Notes under the pieces: generated by a model
Told to the model about the DNA's origin: nothing
Seen by the model: the letters and a program-made list of their open reading frames with translations, nothing else
Database searches by the model: none
From: a virus
Reading direction: 5' to 3' (one strand)
DNA: 29,506 nt
IMG/VR virus record: IMGVR_UViG_3300034190_000192
Span: 1 to 29,506 of that record
Part shown: positions 7,119 to 16,411 of the stretch, piece after piece
How positions within the stretch are numbered: the stretch's first letter is position 1
How the letters are laid out: every line of letters begins with the position of its first letter
Position numbers and translations under genes: made by a program

Positions 7119-9863
7119 ATGGCGCGTGTCTCCACCATAATCACCAATTTTAGAACTGGTGAGATTTCGCCAAAGCTTGAAGGCCGTATTGATCTACAAA
7201 AATACAATGAGGCCGTTCAAACTCTAAACAACATGCTTGTGTTTCCATCCGGCGGCGTAACGCGCAGACCGGGTTCATTCTTTGCTGGTCGGTCGAAAGA
7301 CGGTGGCAAGATTAGATTAATAAACTTTGAGGTAAGCGATGAGCAAGCTTATGTGCTTGAGTTTGGTGCAAACTACATCAGGTTTTACAAGGATGGTGGC
7401 ATACTCACAGAGGCCACAACAAACATCACTGGCATAACTCAAGCAAACCCAGCGGTTGTAACAGCCGCTTCACATGGCTTAAACAACGGTGACAGAGTAT
7501 TCATCAAGTCTGTTGCTGGCATGGTAGAGGTAAACAACCTAGAGTTTACGGTTGCAAATAAAACGACTAACACCTTTGAGTTGTCAGGTATAAATAGCAG
7601 TGCCTTTACAGCCTATTCAAGTGGCGGCACTGTTGGCAAAATAGTTGAGGTAACAACCACATATTCTGTAACTGATATATTTGAAATAAATCACGCGCAG
7701 TCAGCAGATGTTTTGTTTTTGGCGCACAAAGACCATGAGCCAGCCAAACTCACAAGAACCACAGCCACAAGTTTTACGCTCACAGATATAGATTTTATTG
7801 ATGGGCCTTGGTTAGACGAAAATGAAACAACCACAACCTTGTACGCATCTGCCGCTACTGGCACTGGCATCACAATCACAGCATCAGCCAGTTTGTTTGC
7901 AAGCAATGATGTTGGCAGATATATCCGTTTTAGTGAAATATTAGAGATCGAACATGACGCATGGGCTGCAAGCACTAGCTATGCAGCTAATGTTACAGTC
8001 CGTCATAATGGTCATGTTTACAAACAGGCCACAGGATCAACTCAAACGTCAGGCAACACACCGCCAGTGCATTTAAGTGGAACAGAGACTTACGGTTCTA
8101 TTAATTGGGAGTATCTGCATGACGAACACGGTCATGTAAAGATTACTGGTTTTACTAGCGCAACAGAGGTTACGGCTGATGTACATGAAGACCAGTACGG
8201 CAACTCAAGACTGCCTGACAGCGCAGTTGGTTCAAGCAATGCTAATACGAGATGGTCATTAGGGGCGTTTGGCGGCTCAGAAGGCTTCCCAAAGGCCGTT
8301 GCGTTCTATGAGCAGCGTTTGTACTTTGCTGGCACTACAGGCCAGCCACAGACCATATTTGGCTCAGTATCGGCTGATTTTGAGAACATGACGCCCGGCA
8401 CCATAGATGACTCAGCCGTAAACTTTACTATTGCATCTGACAGAGTGAACGTCATCAAGCATTTATTGCCAGCGCGTTTCTTACAAGTGTTGACCACAAG
8501 CTCAGAGTTTACCTTGTCAGGTGGCACAGGATCTACGCCAGTAACGCCCACAAACGTGAACGTGTTGCGTGAAACTACATTTGGTTCATCAGATGTGCGT
8601 CCTGTCCGTGCAGGAAACAGTACAATCCTTATCCAGAAGGGTCAGGAGAAGGTTAAAGAGATTACCTTTGATTTAGATACAGATGGCTTGCTAGGCATAG
8701 ACCTAACTATATTGGCTGATCATATACCGCGTGGTGGTCTTACAGACATGGTATGGCAACAAGAGCCAGAGTTAATCTTGTGGTTTGTTCATAGTGATGG
8801 GCGGTTAGTTGGCCTGACATATGACCGGGCTAATGCCGCTATTGGCTGGCATGATCACGCTGTTGGTGGTGTAAGCGCACACGCAACAATCACTGTAACT
8901 GATTATGCTAACATAGAAACAGGAACCACACTGACATTTACAAAGAGCGATGGCACGACAGTAACATTTACCTCTGAGGCGTTAGGGTCTTCAGACCCGG
9001 CATCATCTTTAGGCTTTAGACCAAATACAGACAATAATACAACTGCTGACAATATATTCACAGCAGTCAATGCTCACGATGACTTTACTGTGGAAAACCC
9101 AGCGGCAAATGTAATTACTATCAAAGAGTCTGCGCCTACGGCTGGTGGTTTGCTGAGTATAAAAAGTTCTGACACTACTAGGCTTGCCACAACTAATCAG
9201 GCAGCGGCTATTGTTGAGAGTGTCACATCAATACCGTCTGGGGCAGAAGATCAGGTCTATGTGTCTGTCAAGCGTGAGATTGATGGCAGTACGGTGCGCC
9301 ATGTCGAGTTTTTGAAGCCCATAGAGTTTGGCACAGATGTTACAGACGCTTTTTTCTTAGATAGCGGCCTAACATATGACAGCACAGCAACAACCACCAT
9401 TACAGGGCTAAATCATTTAGAAGGTGAAATAGTCTCTGTTTTGGCTGACGGATCATCCCATCCTGATAAAACAGTGTCAGGCGGCTCAATAACCTTAGAC
9501 AGAAGCGCGTCAAAGGTTCACGTTGGCTTTGGCTACAGGTCAACTGTAGAAACATTACGCATAGAAGCTGGCGCAGATGATGGTATAGCGCAAGGCAAGA
9601 TTAAACGGATACATGGCGTGACTGTCAGGTTTTTCAATACTGTGGGTGCGGAAATGGGGCCAGACACAAGTAACTTAGATAGGTTGCCATTTCGTGACAG
9701 TAGCATGGCTATGGATGAGGCTGTGCCGTTGTTCAACGGTGACAAAGAGATTAGTTTCCCGGCTGGATACGAGAATGATGCAAGGGTTGTTGTGCGGCAG
9801 TCACAGCCTTTGCCCATGACAATACTTGCTATTATGAGAAGGTCAAACACGTTTGATGCTTGA
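7119..9863 (+). CDS. Tail tubular protein B (nozzle), T7 gp12-like, enlarged
   Basis: 914 aa, compared with 794 in T7 gp12. The N-terminus is typical of the family (ITNFRTGEISPKLEGRIDLQKYNEAV..., FPSGGVTRRPG). Extra domains appear inserted. Residues about 105-175 (TGITQANPAVVTAASHGLNNGDRVFI...) resemble the E1-FCCH-type beta domain common in marine phage nozzles. About 285-335 (AWAASTSYAANVTVRHNGHVYK...) resembles a carbohydrate-binding-module-like repeat. About 585-705 is a further beta insert. The nozzle ring holds fibres and gates DNA exit, so the inserts may touch the cell surface (inference). Confidence 0.9.
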   Translation: MARVSTIITNFRTGEISPKLEGRIDLQKYNEAVQTLNNMLVFPSGGVTRRPGSFFAGRSKDGGKIRLINFEVSDEQAYVLEFGANYIRFYKDGGILTEATTNITGITQANPAVVTAASHGLNNGDRVFIKSVAGMVEVNNLEFTVANKTTNTFELSGINSSAFTAYSSGGTVGKIVEVTTTYSVTDIFEINHAQSADVLFLAHKDHEPAKLTRTTATSFTLTDIDFIDGPWLDENETTTTLYASAATGTGITITASASLFASNDVGRYIRFSEILEIEHDAWAASTSYAANVTVRHNGHVYKQATGSTQTSGNTPPVHLSGTETYGSINWEYLHDEHGHVKITGFTSATEVTADVHEDQYGNSRLPDSAVGSSNANTRWSLGAFGGSEGFPKAVAFYEQRLYFAGTTGQPQTIFGSVSADFENMTPGTIDDSAVNFTIASDRVNVIKHLLPARFLQVLTTSSEFTLSGGTGSTPVTPTNVNVLRETTFGSSDVRPVRAGNSTILIQKGQEKVKEITFDLDTDGLLGIDLTILADHIPRGGLTDMVWQQEPELILWFVHSDGRLVGLTYDRANAAIGWHDHAVGGVSAHATITVTDYANIETGTTLTFTKSDGTTVTFTSEALGSSDPASSLGFRPNTDNNTTADNIFTAVNAHDDFTVENPAANVITIKESAPTAGGLLSIKSSDTTRLATTNQAAAIVESVTSIPSGAEDQVYVSVKREIDGSTVRHVEFLKPIEFGTDVTDAFFLDSGLTYDSTATTTITGLNHLEGEIVSVLADGSSHPDKTVSGGSITLDRSASKVHVGFGYRSTVETLRIEAGADDGIAQGKIKRIHGVTVRFFNTVGAEMGPDTSNLDRLPFRDSSMAMDEAVPLFNGDKEISFPAGYENDARVVVRQSQPLPMTILAIMRRSNTFDA

Positions 9864-10278
9864 GGTAGTTAAATTCAACGCGAAGCATGTCGCTGACATA
9901 GAAACAAACTTTGATTTACCAAAGTCATTCAAAGATGCTTTCAAGTCAGGTGATACAGTTGATGCCTTTACTGTCATGCAGGGCGACACAGTGGTAGCGA
10001 TTGGCGGTATACATGTGTTGTGGGAAGGTGTTGGAGAAGGTTTCTGTATGCTGTCCAAACACGCTGGCAGATGGCAAACGTCAGTTGCAAGATATGCAAA
10101 AACGATGTTTGACGGTATAATAGCAAACAATGACTTGCACAGAGTACAGGCAAGCATCAATGAATTAGACCCAGAGGCCATCAGATTTGCTAGATGGCTA
10201 GGGTTCAAAGACGAAGGCATGATGCCCAAGTATGGGCCAGATGGCTCAAACTATTATAGGATGTCAATGGTGTTGTAA
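9856..10278 (+). CDS. GNAT-fold protein at the T7 gp13 position
   Basis: 140 aa from ATG 9856 (TTG 9853 also in frame), overlapping the nozzle gene by 8 nt. The C-terminal half carries GNAT-like features: VQASINELDPEAIRFARWLGF followed by a final beta strand with YYRMSMVL. In T7 the equivalent slot after gp12 holds gp13 (138 aa), whose sequence I also read as GNAT-like and which is needed for proper internal core assembly. This is probably the gp13 counterpart. The acetyl-CoA loop is not clearly conserved (no clean Q/RxxGxG/A), so catalysis is doubtful. Confidence 0.8.
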   Translation: MLEVVKFNAKHVADIETNFDLPKSFKDAFKSGDTVDAFTVMQGDTVVAIGGIHVLWEGVGEGFCMLSKHAGRWQTSVARYAKTMFDGIIANNDLHRVQASINELDPEAIRFARWLGFKDEGMMPKYGPDGSNYYRMSMVL

Positions 10279-10700
10279 TGATTGGCGCATTTTTAGGATA
10301 CAAGGGTAATCAGGCAGCGGCGAAAGCAGCGCAGCAAACTGCTGAGTTCAATGCACAGGTAGCTGAAAATGAAGCTGTAATCTTGCAGCGGAAGAAGACT
10401 GCTGAAGATGCTAACCTCAGAAAAGCATCTGAACGCACTATCGCCACCCAGCGCGTAGCTACAGCCGCATCAGGCATTGAAATGTCTGGCAGTGCGCTTG
10501 AAGCATTGAAAGACTCATACATGAATACACAGATGGATGCTTTGAATTTAGCATACGCTTCAGACATTGAGCAGACCGCAAAGGCTAGTGAGGCTGCGCT
10601 TGCAAGAGCAGAAGGCAGAGCAAGAGCAACAGCTTATAAAACAGCTTCATATCAATCTTTACTAGAAGGCGCAGAAAAAGCCGCAAATTACATGAGTTAA
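10278..10700 (+). CDS. Internal virion protein B, T7 gp14-like
   Basis: 140 aa (T7 gp14 is 196), ATG overlapping the previous stop (TAATG). It has a short N-terminal glycine/hydrophobic start (MIGAFLGYKGNQAAAKAAQQ), then an almost fully helical Ala/Glu/Lys body with the stretch ATAASGIEMSGSALEALKDS (around 61-80), a signature seen in podoviral gp14-like proteins. gp14 is ejected first and forms the outer-membrane part of the T7 ejection channel. Position before two large internal proteins supports the call. Confidence 0.85.
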   Translation: MIGAFLGYKGNQAAAKAAQQTAEFNAQVAENEAVILQRKKTAEDANLRKASERTIATQRVATAASGIEMSGSALEALKDSYMNTQMDALNLAYASDIEQTAKASEAALARAEGRARATAYKTASYQSLLEGAEKAANYMS

Positions 10701-10704
10701 TGAA

Positions 10705-13071
10705 ATGGTACAGATTAAAAAATATGAACAACAAGTAGACGTAGCGGCTGGTGGTCTTGGCCCAAGAGCCAGTGGTGCATTTGAGGCACCCGGCAAAGCA
10801 CTAGCTGGGCTTGGAGCAAAGGTCGATCAAGTTGCTTTTGACTTTCTGGAAAGACAAAAAGCCGCTGAAACAAAGCGCGTACAAGATGAAGAGTTTACTA
10901 ACTTCAGCCAAGAGGCTGATGATTTTAATAGAAACAACAAAGACACTGACACTGAAGTTTACCAGCAAAATTTCAAAGCGTTTAGAGATCAAAAGCTAAA
11001 TGCCATTGACGCCAGAACAGATTTAACAAAATCACAAAAAGATAAGGTAAAGCAGTCGCTTTCATCAACAGCTTTGTCGTTTCAGTTTAAGGGTGAGAAC
11101 GCTGCCTTTGGCAGAGGGCAAGCTATACGAACAGAGGCGTCAAAGGCAAAGCTAGGAGAGATGATACGTCAGGCGTCTGTCGTGCCGGAAAACCATCCTG
11201 ACAGAAGGCGATTAGAAGCAGAGATTGATCTTGAGTTAAAGAACAATATCGTTGATGGCATCAGAACTGGCTACGATAGTGACTCAATCAAGCAAGGCTT
11301 CAAGGCCATTGACCTTGGCAAACAAATAGACGCAGCCGCAAGTATTGATGAGTTAGATAATCTAGCAGAAACCATACCCGGCAAAGGTATGGCTGATAGC
11401 ACCCAAGAAAGATTTAAAAACAGAGTGAAAGCAAGAAAACGCGAAATGCGTGGATTGGCTTATGATCAGGCTATTGGTGATATTGATGCTTTGTCTGTAT
11501 CTGCGGCTGACCAAGAGGGTTTGCAAGATGCAATAATGAATGGCAAGCCTTTTGTTGGTGTGACAGATGACGGTCAACAGAAAGTAATCAATACGGCTGA
11601 TTTGACTAACGGTCAGAGAATGGCTCTTGTTCGTTCTGTTGCTGATCCAAAGTTTAAGGATTTGGTAGATCTTACACAGCAAAATGCTGTTGATGACATA
11701 ACTGAGTCAGAAGATCCATTGTCCATGTTCCAAAGTCAGGTAAGCAACCCAGAGGACAGAGAAACAAGAGATATTGAATTAGGTGCGCTTGAAGCCGCTG
11801 AACAGATGTCACAAGCCGCACAGAACGGGCTTGCGACAGGAGATATGACAACGGAAGAAGTGACATCAATGCTTGCTCGAACTGAACAGCTTTTGCAGAG
11901 TGAGGTAAGCCCAAACGGTGCGTTGTCTAAACGAGCCGACAAGTTTGGTGATGCAGCCCAGCAGACTTTATCAAGGGTTGCAAAAGTAAGGACAGCGTTA
12001 GCCAAAAGTATCAAAACTGAAAGCAAACGTGACGTATTAAGAGATGCTGCTAAAAACGGAACTTTGCTTAACGCATCTAATCAACCTGATCTCAAGGCTT
12101 CTACAGATGATGTGCAAGCTGTTGTAAATGAAAACCTTGATGCTCTGAAGGATAGCCCACAGAAACAGTTAGACTTTTTGCAGAAGAATGGTGTGACTTC
12201 ACAAGTTTTCACAGACACACTTGTAAAGCACAAAGGAAGATTATCTGATCCAAACAAAACGGATATTGACGATGAGGATAGGTTCGCCATCACCTTGTTT
12301 AGAAACATGGAGATGAGAGAAGACTTATTGAATAAGCATCTCAATGCAAAAGATCTTGCTTGGTGGAGAAGCTTTGAAACTTTGTCTGATGTCTATGGTG
12401 ATGAGGATGCGCTTCAGCAGATGAGGTTGCAAAGGGACATTGACCCAGAAGCGTTTTCTAAAGAATTAGACAGAATTTTAGATGTCACAGACGCACAACT
12501 TACTCGTCAGCCTTGGTACAAGTTTGATTTAGACTCACCGCAAAACACCGGATACATGAAGCAAGAAATAAAAGACCTTGCAAAAGAGTATATAAAACAA
12601 GGAGTTGGTGTAGACAAAGCACTTGAAAGAGCCGGAGAAGATTTAGCAAGAAGTCATACTTTGATTGGCTCTGTGCTTGTTCCTAATTTACCTGAGTTTG
12701 ATCAAGGTGGCGAACTGTCAAACATTGAACAAATAGCCACGTTAGTCATTGATGATTTTGCTGAAACAAACAAACAGATGCTTGAAGATGCGGGGTTGGA
12801 TAAGGGCAACATAGGGTTGCTTAACATCGAAGGAACGGCTGACAGGTTCTATCTAGTAAGAGATGGCGGCTTCCCAATTCAAAACTCAGAGGGCAAATAT
12901 ATGTCCTACACAAAAGAAGAGTTGATGAAGCTTGGGCCGGATGCAGCGAAACTTGCAGCAGATAATAGTTTGCAGAGCGTTAACGATGCGCTGGGTCGAA
13001 AAGGCGCACAACTTGAACGTGCAGAAAATGTAGAAGAAATAGACGCTTTTGATGTGGAAACGATAAACTAA
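10705..13071 (+). CDS. Internal virion protein C, T7 gp15-like
   Basis: 788 aa (T7 gp15 is 747). Long, helical, charged protein with a typical N-terminus for this slot (VQIKKYEQQVDVAAGGLGPRAS) and many coiled-coil-like stretches between about 40 and 700. No membrane segment or enzymatic motif is visible. gp15 forms part of the periplasmic tunnel through which T7 DNA enters. The Shine-Dalgarno signal is weak; the start lies 4 nt after the previous stop, so coupling is likely. Identity rests on size, helicity and order rather than on a clear motif. Confidence 0.82.
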   Translation: MVQIKKYEQQVDVAAGGLGPRASGAFEAPGKALAGLGAKVDQVAFDFLERQKAAETKRVQDEEFTNFSQEADDFNRNNKDTDTEVYQQNFKAFRDQKLNAIDARTDLTKSQKDKVKQSLSSTALSFQFKGENAAFGRGQAIRTEASKAKLGEMIRQASVVPENHPDRRRLEAEIDLELKNNIVDGIRTGYDSDSIKQGFKAIDLGKQIDAAASIDELDNLAETIPGKGMADSTQERFKNRVKARKREMRGLAYDQAIGDIDALSVSAADQEGLQDAIMNGKPFVGVTDDGQQKVINTADLTNGQRMALVRSVADPKFKDLVDLTQQNAVDDITESEDPLSMFQSQVSNPEDRETRDIELGALEAAEQMSQAAQNGLATGDMTTEEVTSMLARTEQLLQSEVSPNGALSKRADKFGDAAQQTLSRVAKVRTALAKSIKTESKRDVLRDAAKNGTLLNASNQPDLKASTDDVQAVVNENLDALKDSPQKQLDFLQKNGVTSQVFTDTLVKHKGRLSDPNKTDIDDEDRFAITLFRNMEMREDLLNKHLNAKDLAWWRSFETLSDVYGDEDALQQMRLQRDIDPEAFSKELDRILDVTDAQLTRQPWYKFDLDSPQNTGYMKQEIKDLAKEYIKQGVGVDKALERAGEDLARSHTLIGSVLVPNLPEFDQGGELSNIEQIATLVIDDFAETNKQMLEDAGLDKGNIGLLNIEGTADRFYLVRDGGFPIQNSEGKYMSYTKEELMKLGPDAAKLAADNSLQSVNDALGRKGAQLERAENVEEIDAFDVETIN

Positions 13072-16000
13072 TGGCAGAAGAAGATTTCCTGACCCCATCT
13101 AAGCCTGTCGCGGTTGAAACGCCAGAGTTTCAAGCTTTTGCAAAGGCAGAGCGTCAAAGAGAGATAGAGGCGCAAAAGCCAGAGGTGTCTTTCTCAGACT
13201 TTATTGGTGCAAGCGTCGAAGAAGACTGGATGACTTCTTATGCTTTTCAAAACAAAGAAGAGTTTGCCCCTGATTTGAATTATCTCAAAGAGGGGCTTGA
13301 TCAAGAACTTTACGATGAACTTACCGCTGGGATACCAGAAAATTACCACGATTATTTGGAGGATACTGTAAGCGAAGCACATGCAAGAAGTATGCGTGAG
13401 ACAGTTTTGCAGTCAGTTGAAAACGAAAAGAAGATGCAGTCTTGGGGATGGTACGGTGTTCCTCTGCGGTTAGCTACAAACATTGCAGACCCCGGAGCGA
13501 TAGGGGCAACATTACTTACAGAAGGTGTTGCTGCTCCTTTGATATGGGGTAACAAGCTTTCAAGAGTTGGTCGCATCGTTAGAGGTGCGATAGGTGGCGC
13601 AGCATCAAACGCTGCCATAGAAGGCTATATAGCCTCTGAGAGCGTCACAAGAGATGAATATGATGTTTTGTATGCCGCTACCGCTGGGATGCTTCTAGGG
13701 GGCGGTATAGGCGCAATAAGTAGGGGTGTGGGTAACGAGCCTGAGTTACGTCAAGCGCAAGAAAACCTATTGCAAGAGGTTGAAGGCGCACAAAGAGCAG
13801 ACTTGGAAGCTAGGGCAAAGCAGGATTTACTTGGAGAAAGAAGCGTTGGTGCGGCTGAAGCACCATTTGACCCACCTCTTATGGAAAGAAATCTAAGAGA
13901 TACGGATGCAGTAGAAGCAACTATCGAAAACTTTGGCGAAATGCAAAAGTCAGAGTTTTCTAACGTGCGTATCGACATGGCTAACTACATGCTCAGTTCT
14001 GACAATCCAATAATAAATGGTTTGGGAAGGATTTTGGGAGAAGATGCGGTTGGTGTGCGTGGCGATAATGTCATTGAGTCAACTGCTGATTTGCTGAAGA
14101 CAAACGCCTTCAAAGGCAAACTTGCACGTTTCTATCAAACTTATGGTGTAGAATACAAAGCGTGGGCAAAAGAAAACAATGTAGGTTTCTTTGCAAGATC
14201 AAAGTCAAAGAACAGAACTTCTTTTGGCGAACAGGTAGCAGATGCCATTGAAAATCCAAATGGCATACATTCTCCAGCCGTAAAGCGTATGGCACAAAGA
14301 AACTCAGCTTTGTATCGTGACATTCTGCGTGAAGCAAAAGAAGCTGGCGTCAAGGGTTTTGAGAATATCCCAGAAAATCTGACGTATTTTACCCACAGAT
14401 GGAACAAATTTAAGTTCGATGACCTCAGAGGCAAGATCGGTGATGATGGAATTGAGCGTTTGCTAACACAAGGGTTGGTAAATGGAACGACTGATCTCAC
14501 CGAAGACGCGGCTGCGCAAATAGCCAAAGCCATGAACATAAAGATCAAGAGTGATTTAGCCGGATTAGACTCTGGTTTTTCACGATTGTTCACTGCTGAC
14601 AGCAGAGATACGCTCAAACAGATAATGAAAGAAGAGCGTTTTGGCAAAGAAGAAAACGGTGTTTTCAGATCATTTAGCGATGAAGAATTAGATAGCCTTT
14701 TGGGTTTGTTTGAGCAGTCACAAACAGGCGTCCCATCAAGAGCAAAGTACAGGCTCAAATTTGACATGGAGACAGCGTTTGAGGCTAATAACAAACTTAC
14801 AGGAACGAGGGAAATCTTTTCCATAAAAGACTTACAAGAGCGTGATGCTGAACAAGTCTTTACTCTTTACGCAAACGAAATGTCTGGACGTATTGCCCTT
14901 GCTAAGAAAGGCATAAAATCAGAAAGTGATTTTGAAACTCTTATTAATCAGGCAAAAGATTACGCTATAAATGAAGGCGTAGGAAAAACGAGACAGCGCA
15001 ACAGAAAAAGAATTGGCAAAGAAGAAGAAGTTGCGAGAACTATATACAACATGATTTTGGGCAGAAGACCGCCAAACTCAGGTGATCCAAATGCTGCGTA
15101 TATGAAAATCTCACGCCTCATACAAGATTATAACTTTATTAGGCTGATGAACCAAGTAGGCTTTGCACAGTTTGCTGAACTTGGGAACGCTGTGCAAGTA
15201 GGTGGCATTAGGGGGTTGATCAGGGTTGTGCCTGAGTTCAAGGCCATGATCAAACGTGCTGAGAACGGCGAATTGACTGATCCTGTTTTGCGTGACATTG
15301 AGGCGTTCTATGGCACTGGCGCAGAGCGTATGACAAATCAGATGATCCATAGAATTGATCAGCTTGAAAGCAATTCACCATATGGACGCGGTATCCTTGA
15401 TGGTATGCAAAGGACTGCTGACAGAGCAAAAAGAATAACTGCCGACATATCTGGTATGGCCCCCATAACTCTTGGTCTTGAGCGTGGAACATCAAGAATT
15501 GTTATGCAAACACTTGCTGATATGGCTTTTTCAAACAAATCACTAAGCGTCAAGAGAATGAAAAGTCTTGGCCTTGGGGGCGATGAAGCACAGCTTGTTT
15601 TTGACAATTTCAAACAACACGCAAAACTACAAGATTCTTATTTGTTCAAGACAAAAAAATTAAGAGAGATAAACCTTGAGCAATGGGATCCAAAGGCTAG
15701 AGATATTTTAGGGATAGCCGTTGCCAGATGGACAAGAAGGGCCATTCAACAGAACGATGTCGGCAATCTAAGCCTCTTTATGACTAAAGAATACGGAAAG
15801 ATGTTGGTTCAGTTTAGAACCTTTATGATTGTTTCTCATGCAAAACAACTTTTGCACAATGTCAAAATGCGCGACATGAAAGCATTTCAAGCAATGATGT
15901 ATTCATCTATTTCTGCTGGTTTGGCTTACACTGCACAGCAACAGATACAAATGATTGGCTTGAGCGATGAGGAAAAGAGAGAGCGTAAAGAAGAACGGCT

Positions 16001-16364
16001 GACGCCCATGGCTATTGCAAAGGCATCATTTGCAAGATCTAGTTATGCAGCATTTATTCCGGGTGCTGTAGATACAGCGTTAGATTTTTATGGCCCCGGT
16101 GAACAAATGTTTAACTACAGAAGCAGCGGTCTGGAAAGCAATTTGATTACAGGCAACCCAAGCTATCAAATAATCTTTGGGGCATCCGGCTTAGAGTCAA
16201 CTCTTAAATCAGCTACGAGGGCTAGTCTAAATCCAGATATACAGATGAGCAGAGGTAGGGCTAGGGCTGGATTGAGTGCTTTGCCTTGGTCAAACGCTAT
16301 GGGAATACAAAACGCTTTGAGAATAGCAACAGAAGATTTACCTACAGAAAGTAGAGTGGACTAG
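13071..16364 (+). CDS. Internal virion protein D, T7 gp16-like, without visible lytic transglycosylase
   Basis: 1097 aa, shorter than T7 gp16 (1318). It overlaps the previous stop (TAATG). Residues 130-220 are rich in Gly/Ala (PGAIGATLLTEGVAAPLI, GAIGGAASNAAIEG, AATAGMLLGGGIGAIS), consistent with membrane-inserting helices used in the ejection channel. The remainder is long helical. I see no N-terminal lytic transglycosylase signature of the kind carried by T7 gp16, which accounts for much of the size difference. Other late blocks (ADISGMAPITLGLERGTSRI, SLFMTKEYGKMLVQFRTFMI near 800-930) look like those of marine podoviral internal proteins. Confidence 0.85.
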   Translation: MAEEDFLTPSKPVAVETPEFQAFAKAERQREIEAQKPEVSFSDFIGASVEEDWMTSYAFQNKEEFAPDLNYLKEGLDQELYDELTAGIPENYHDYLEDTVSEAHARSMRETVLQSVENEKKMQSWGWYGVPLRLATNIADPGAIGATLLTEGVAAPLIWGNKLSRVGRIVRGAIGGAASNAAIEGYIASESVTRDEYDVLYAATAGMLLGGGIGAISRGVGNEPELRQAQENLLQEVEGAQRADLEARAKQDLLGERSVGAAEAPFDPPLMERNLRDTDAVEATIENFGEMQKSEFSNVRIDMANYMLSSDNPIINGLGRILGEDAVGVRGDNVIESTADLLKTNAFKGKLARFYQTYGVEYKAWAKENNVGFFARSKSKNRTSFGEQVADAIENPNGIHSPAVKRMAQRNSALYRDILREAKEAGVKGFENIPENLTYFTHRWNKFKFDDLRGKIGDDGIERLLTQGLVNGTTDLTEDAAAQIAKAMNIKIKSDLAGLDSGFSRLFTADSRDTLKQIMKEERFGKEENGVFRSFSDEELDSLLGLFEQSQTGVPSRAKYRLKFDMETAFEANNKLTGTREIFSIKDLQERDAEQVFTLYANEMSGRIALAKKGIKSESDFETLINQAKDYAINEGVGKTRQRNRKRIGKEEEVARTIYNMILGRRPPNSGDPNAAYMKISRLIQDYNFIRLMNQVGFAQFAELGNAVQVGGIRGLIRVVPEFKAMIKRAENGELTDPVLRDIEAFYGTGAERMTNQMIHRIDQLESNSPYGRGILDGMQRTADRAKRITADISGMAPITLGLERGTSRIVMQTLADMAFSNKSLSVKRMKSLGLGGDEAQLVFDNFKQHAKLQDSYLFKTKKLREINLEQWDPKARDILGIAVARWTRRAIQQNDVGNLSLFMTKEYGKMLVQFRTFMIVSHAKQLLHNVKMRDMKAFQAMMYSSISAGLAYTAQQQIQMIGLSDEEKRERKEERLTPMAIAKASFARSSYAAFIPGAVDTALDFYGPGEQMFNYRSSGLESNLITGNPSYQIIFGASGLESTLKSATRASLNPDIQMSRGRARAGLSALPWSNAMGIQNALRIATEDLPTESRVD

Positions 16365-16367
16365 CCG

Positions 16368-16388
16368 TTTGATAATTTATTTGATAAT
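16368..16388 (+). promoter_or_regulatory. Tandem TTTGATAAT repeat before the fibre genes
   Basis: TTTGATAAT occurs at 16368-16376 and again at 16380-16388 (12-bp period) in the 47-bp gap between the internal-protein operon and the tail fibre gene, one of few real gaps on the + strand. GATAAT resembles a bacterial -10 box. No convincing -35 pairs with it, so a promoter or a regulator-binding repeat are both only possible. Confidence 0.35.
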
Positions 16389-16411
16389 ATGCGGAACTAC
16401 TGGAGATTGAT

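Noticed and set aside
14141-14824. Minus-strand reading frame (227 codons) opposite the gp16-like gene.
   Set aside because: Ser/Leu-rich shadow of a clear structural gene, no domain, isolated from any minus-strand operon.
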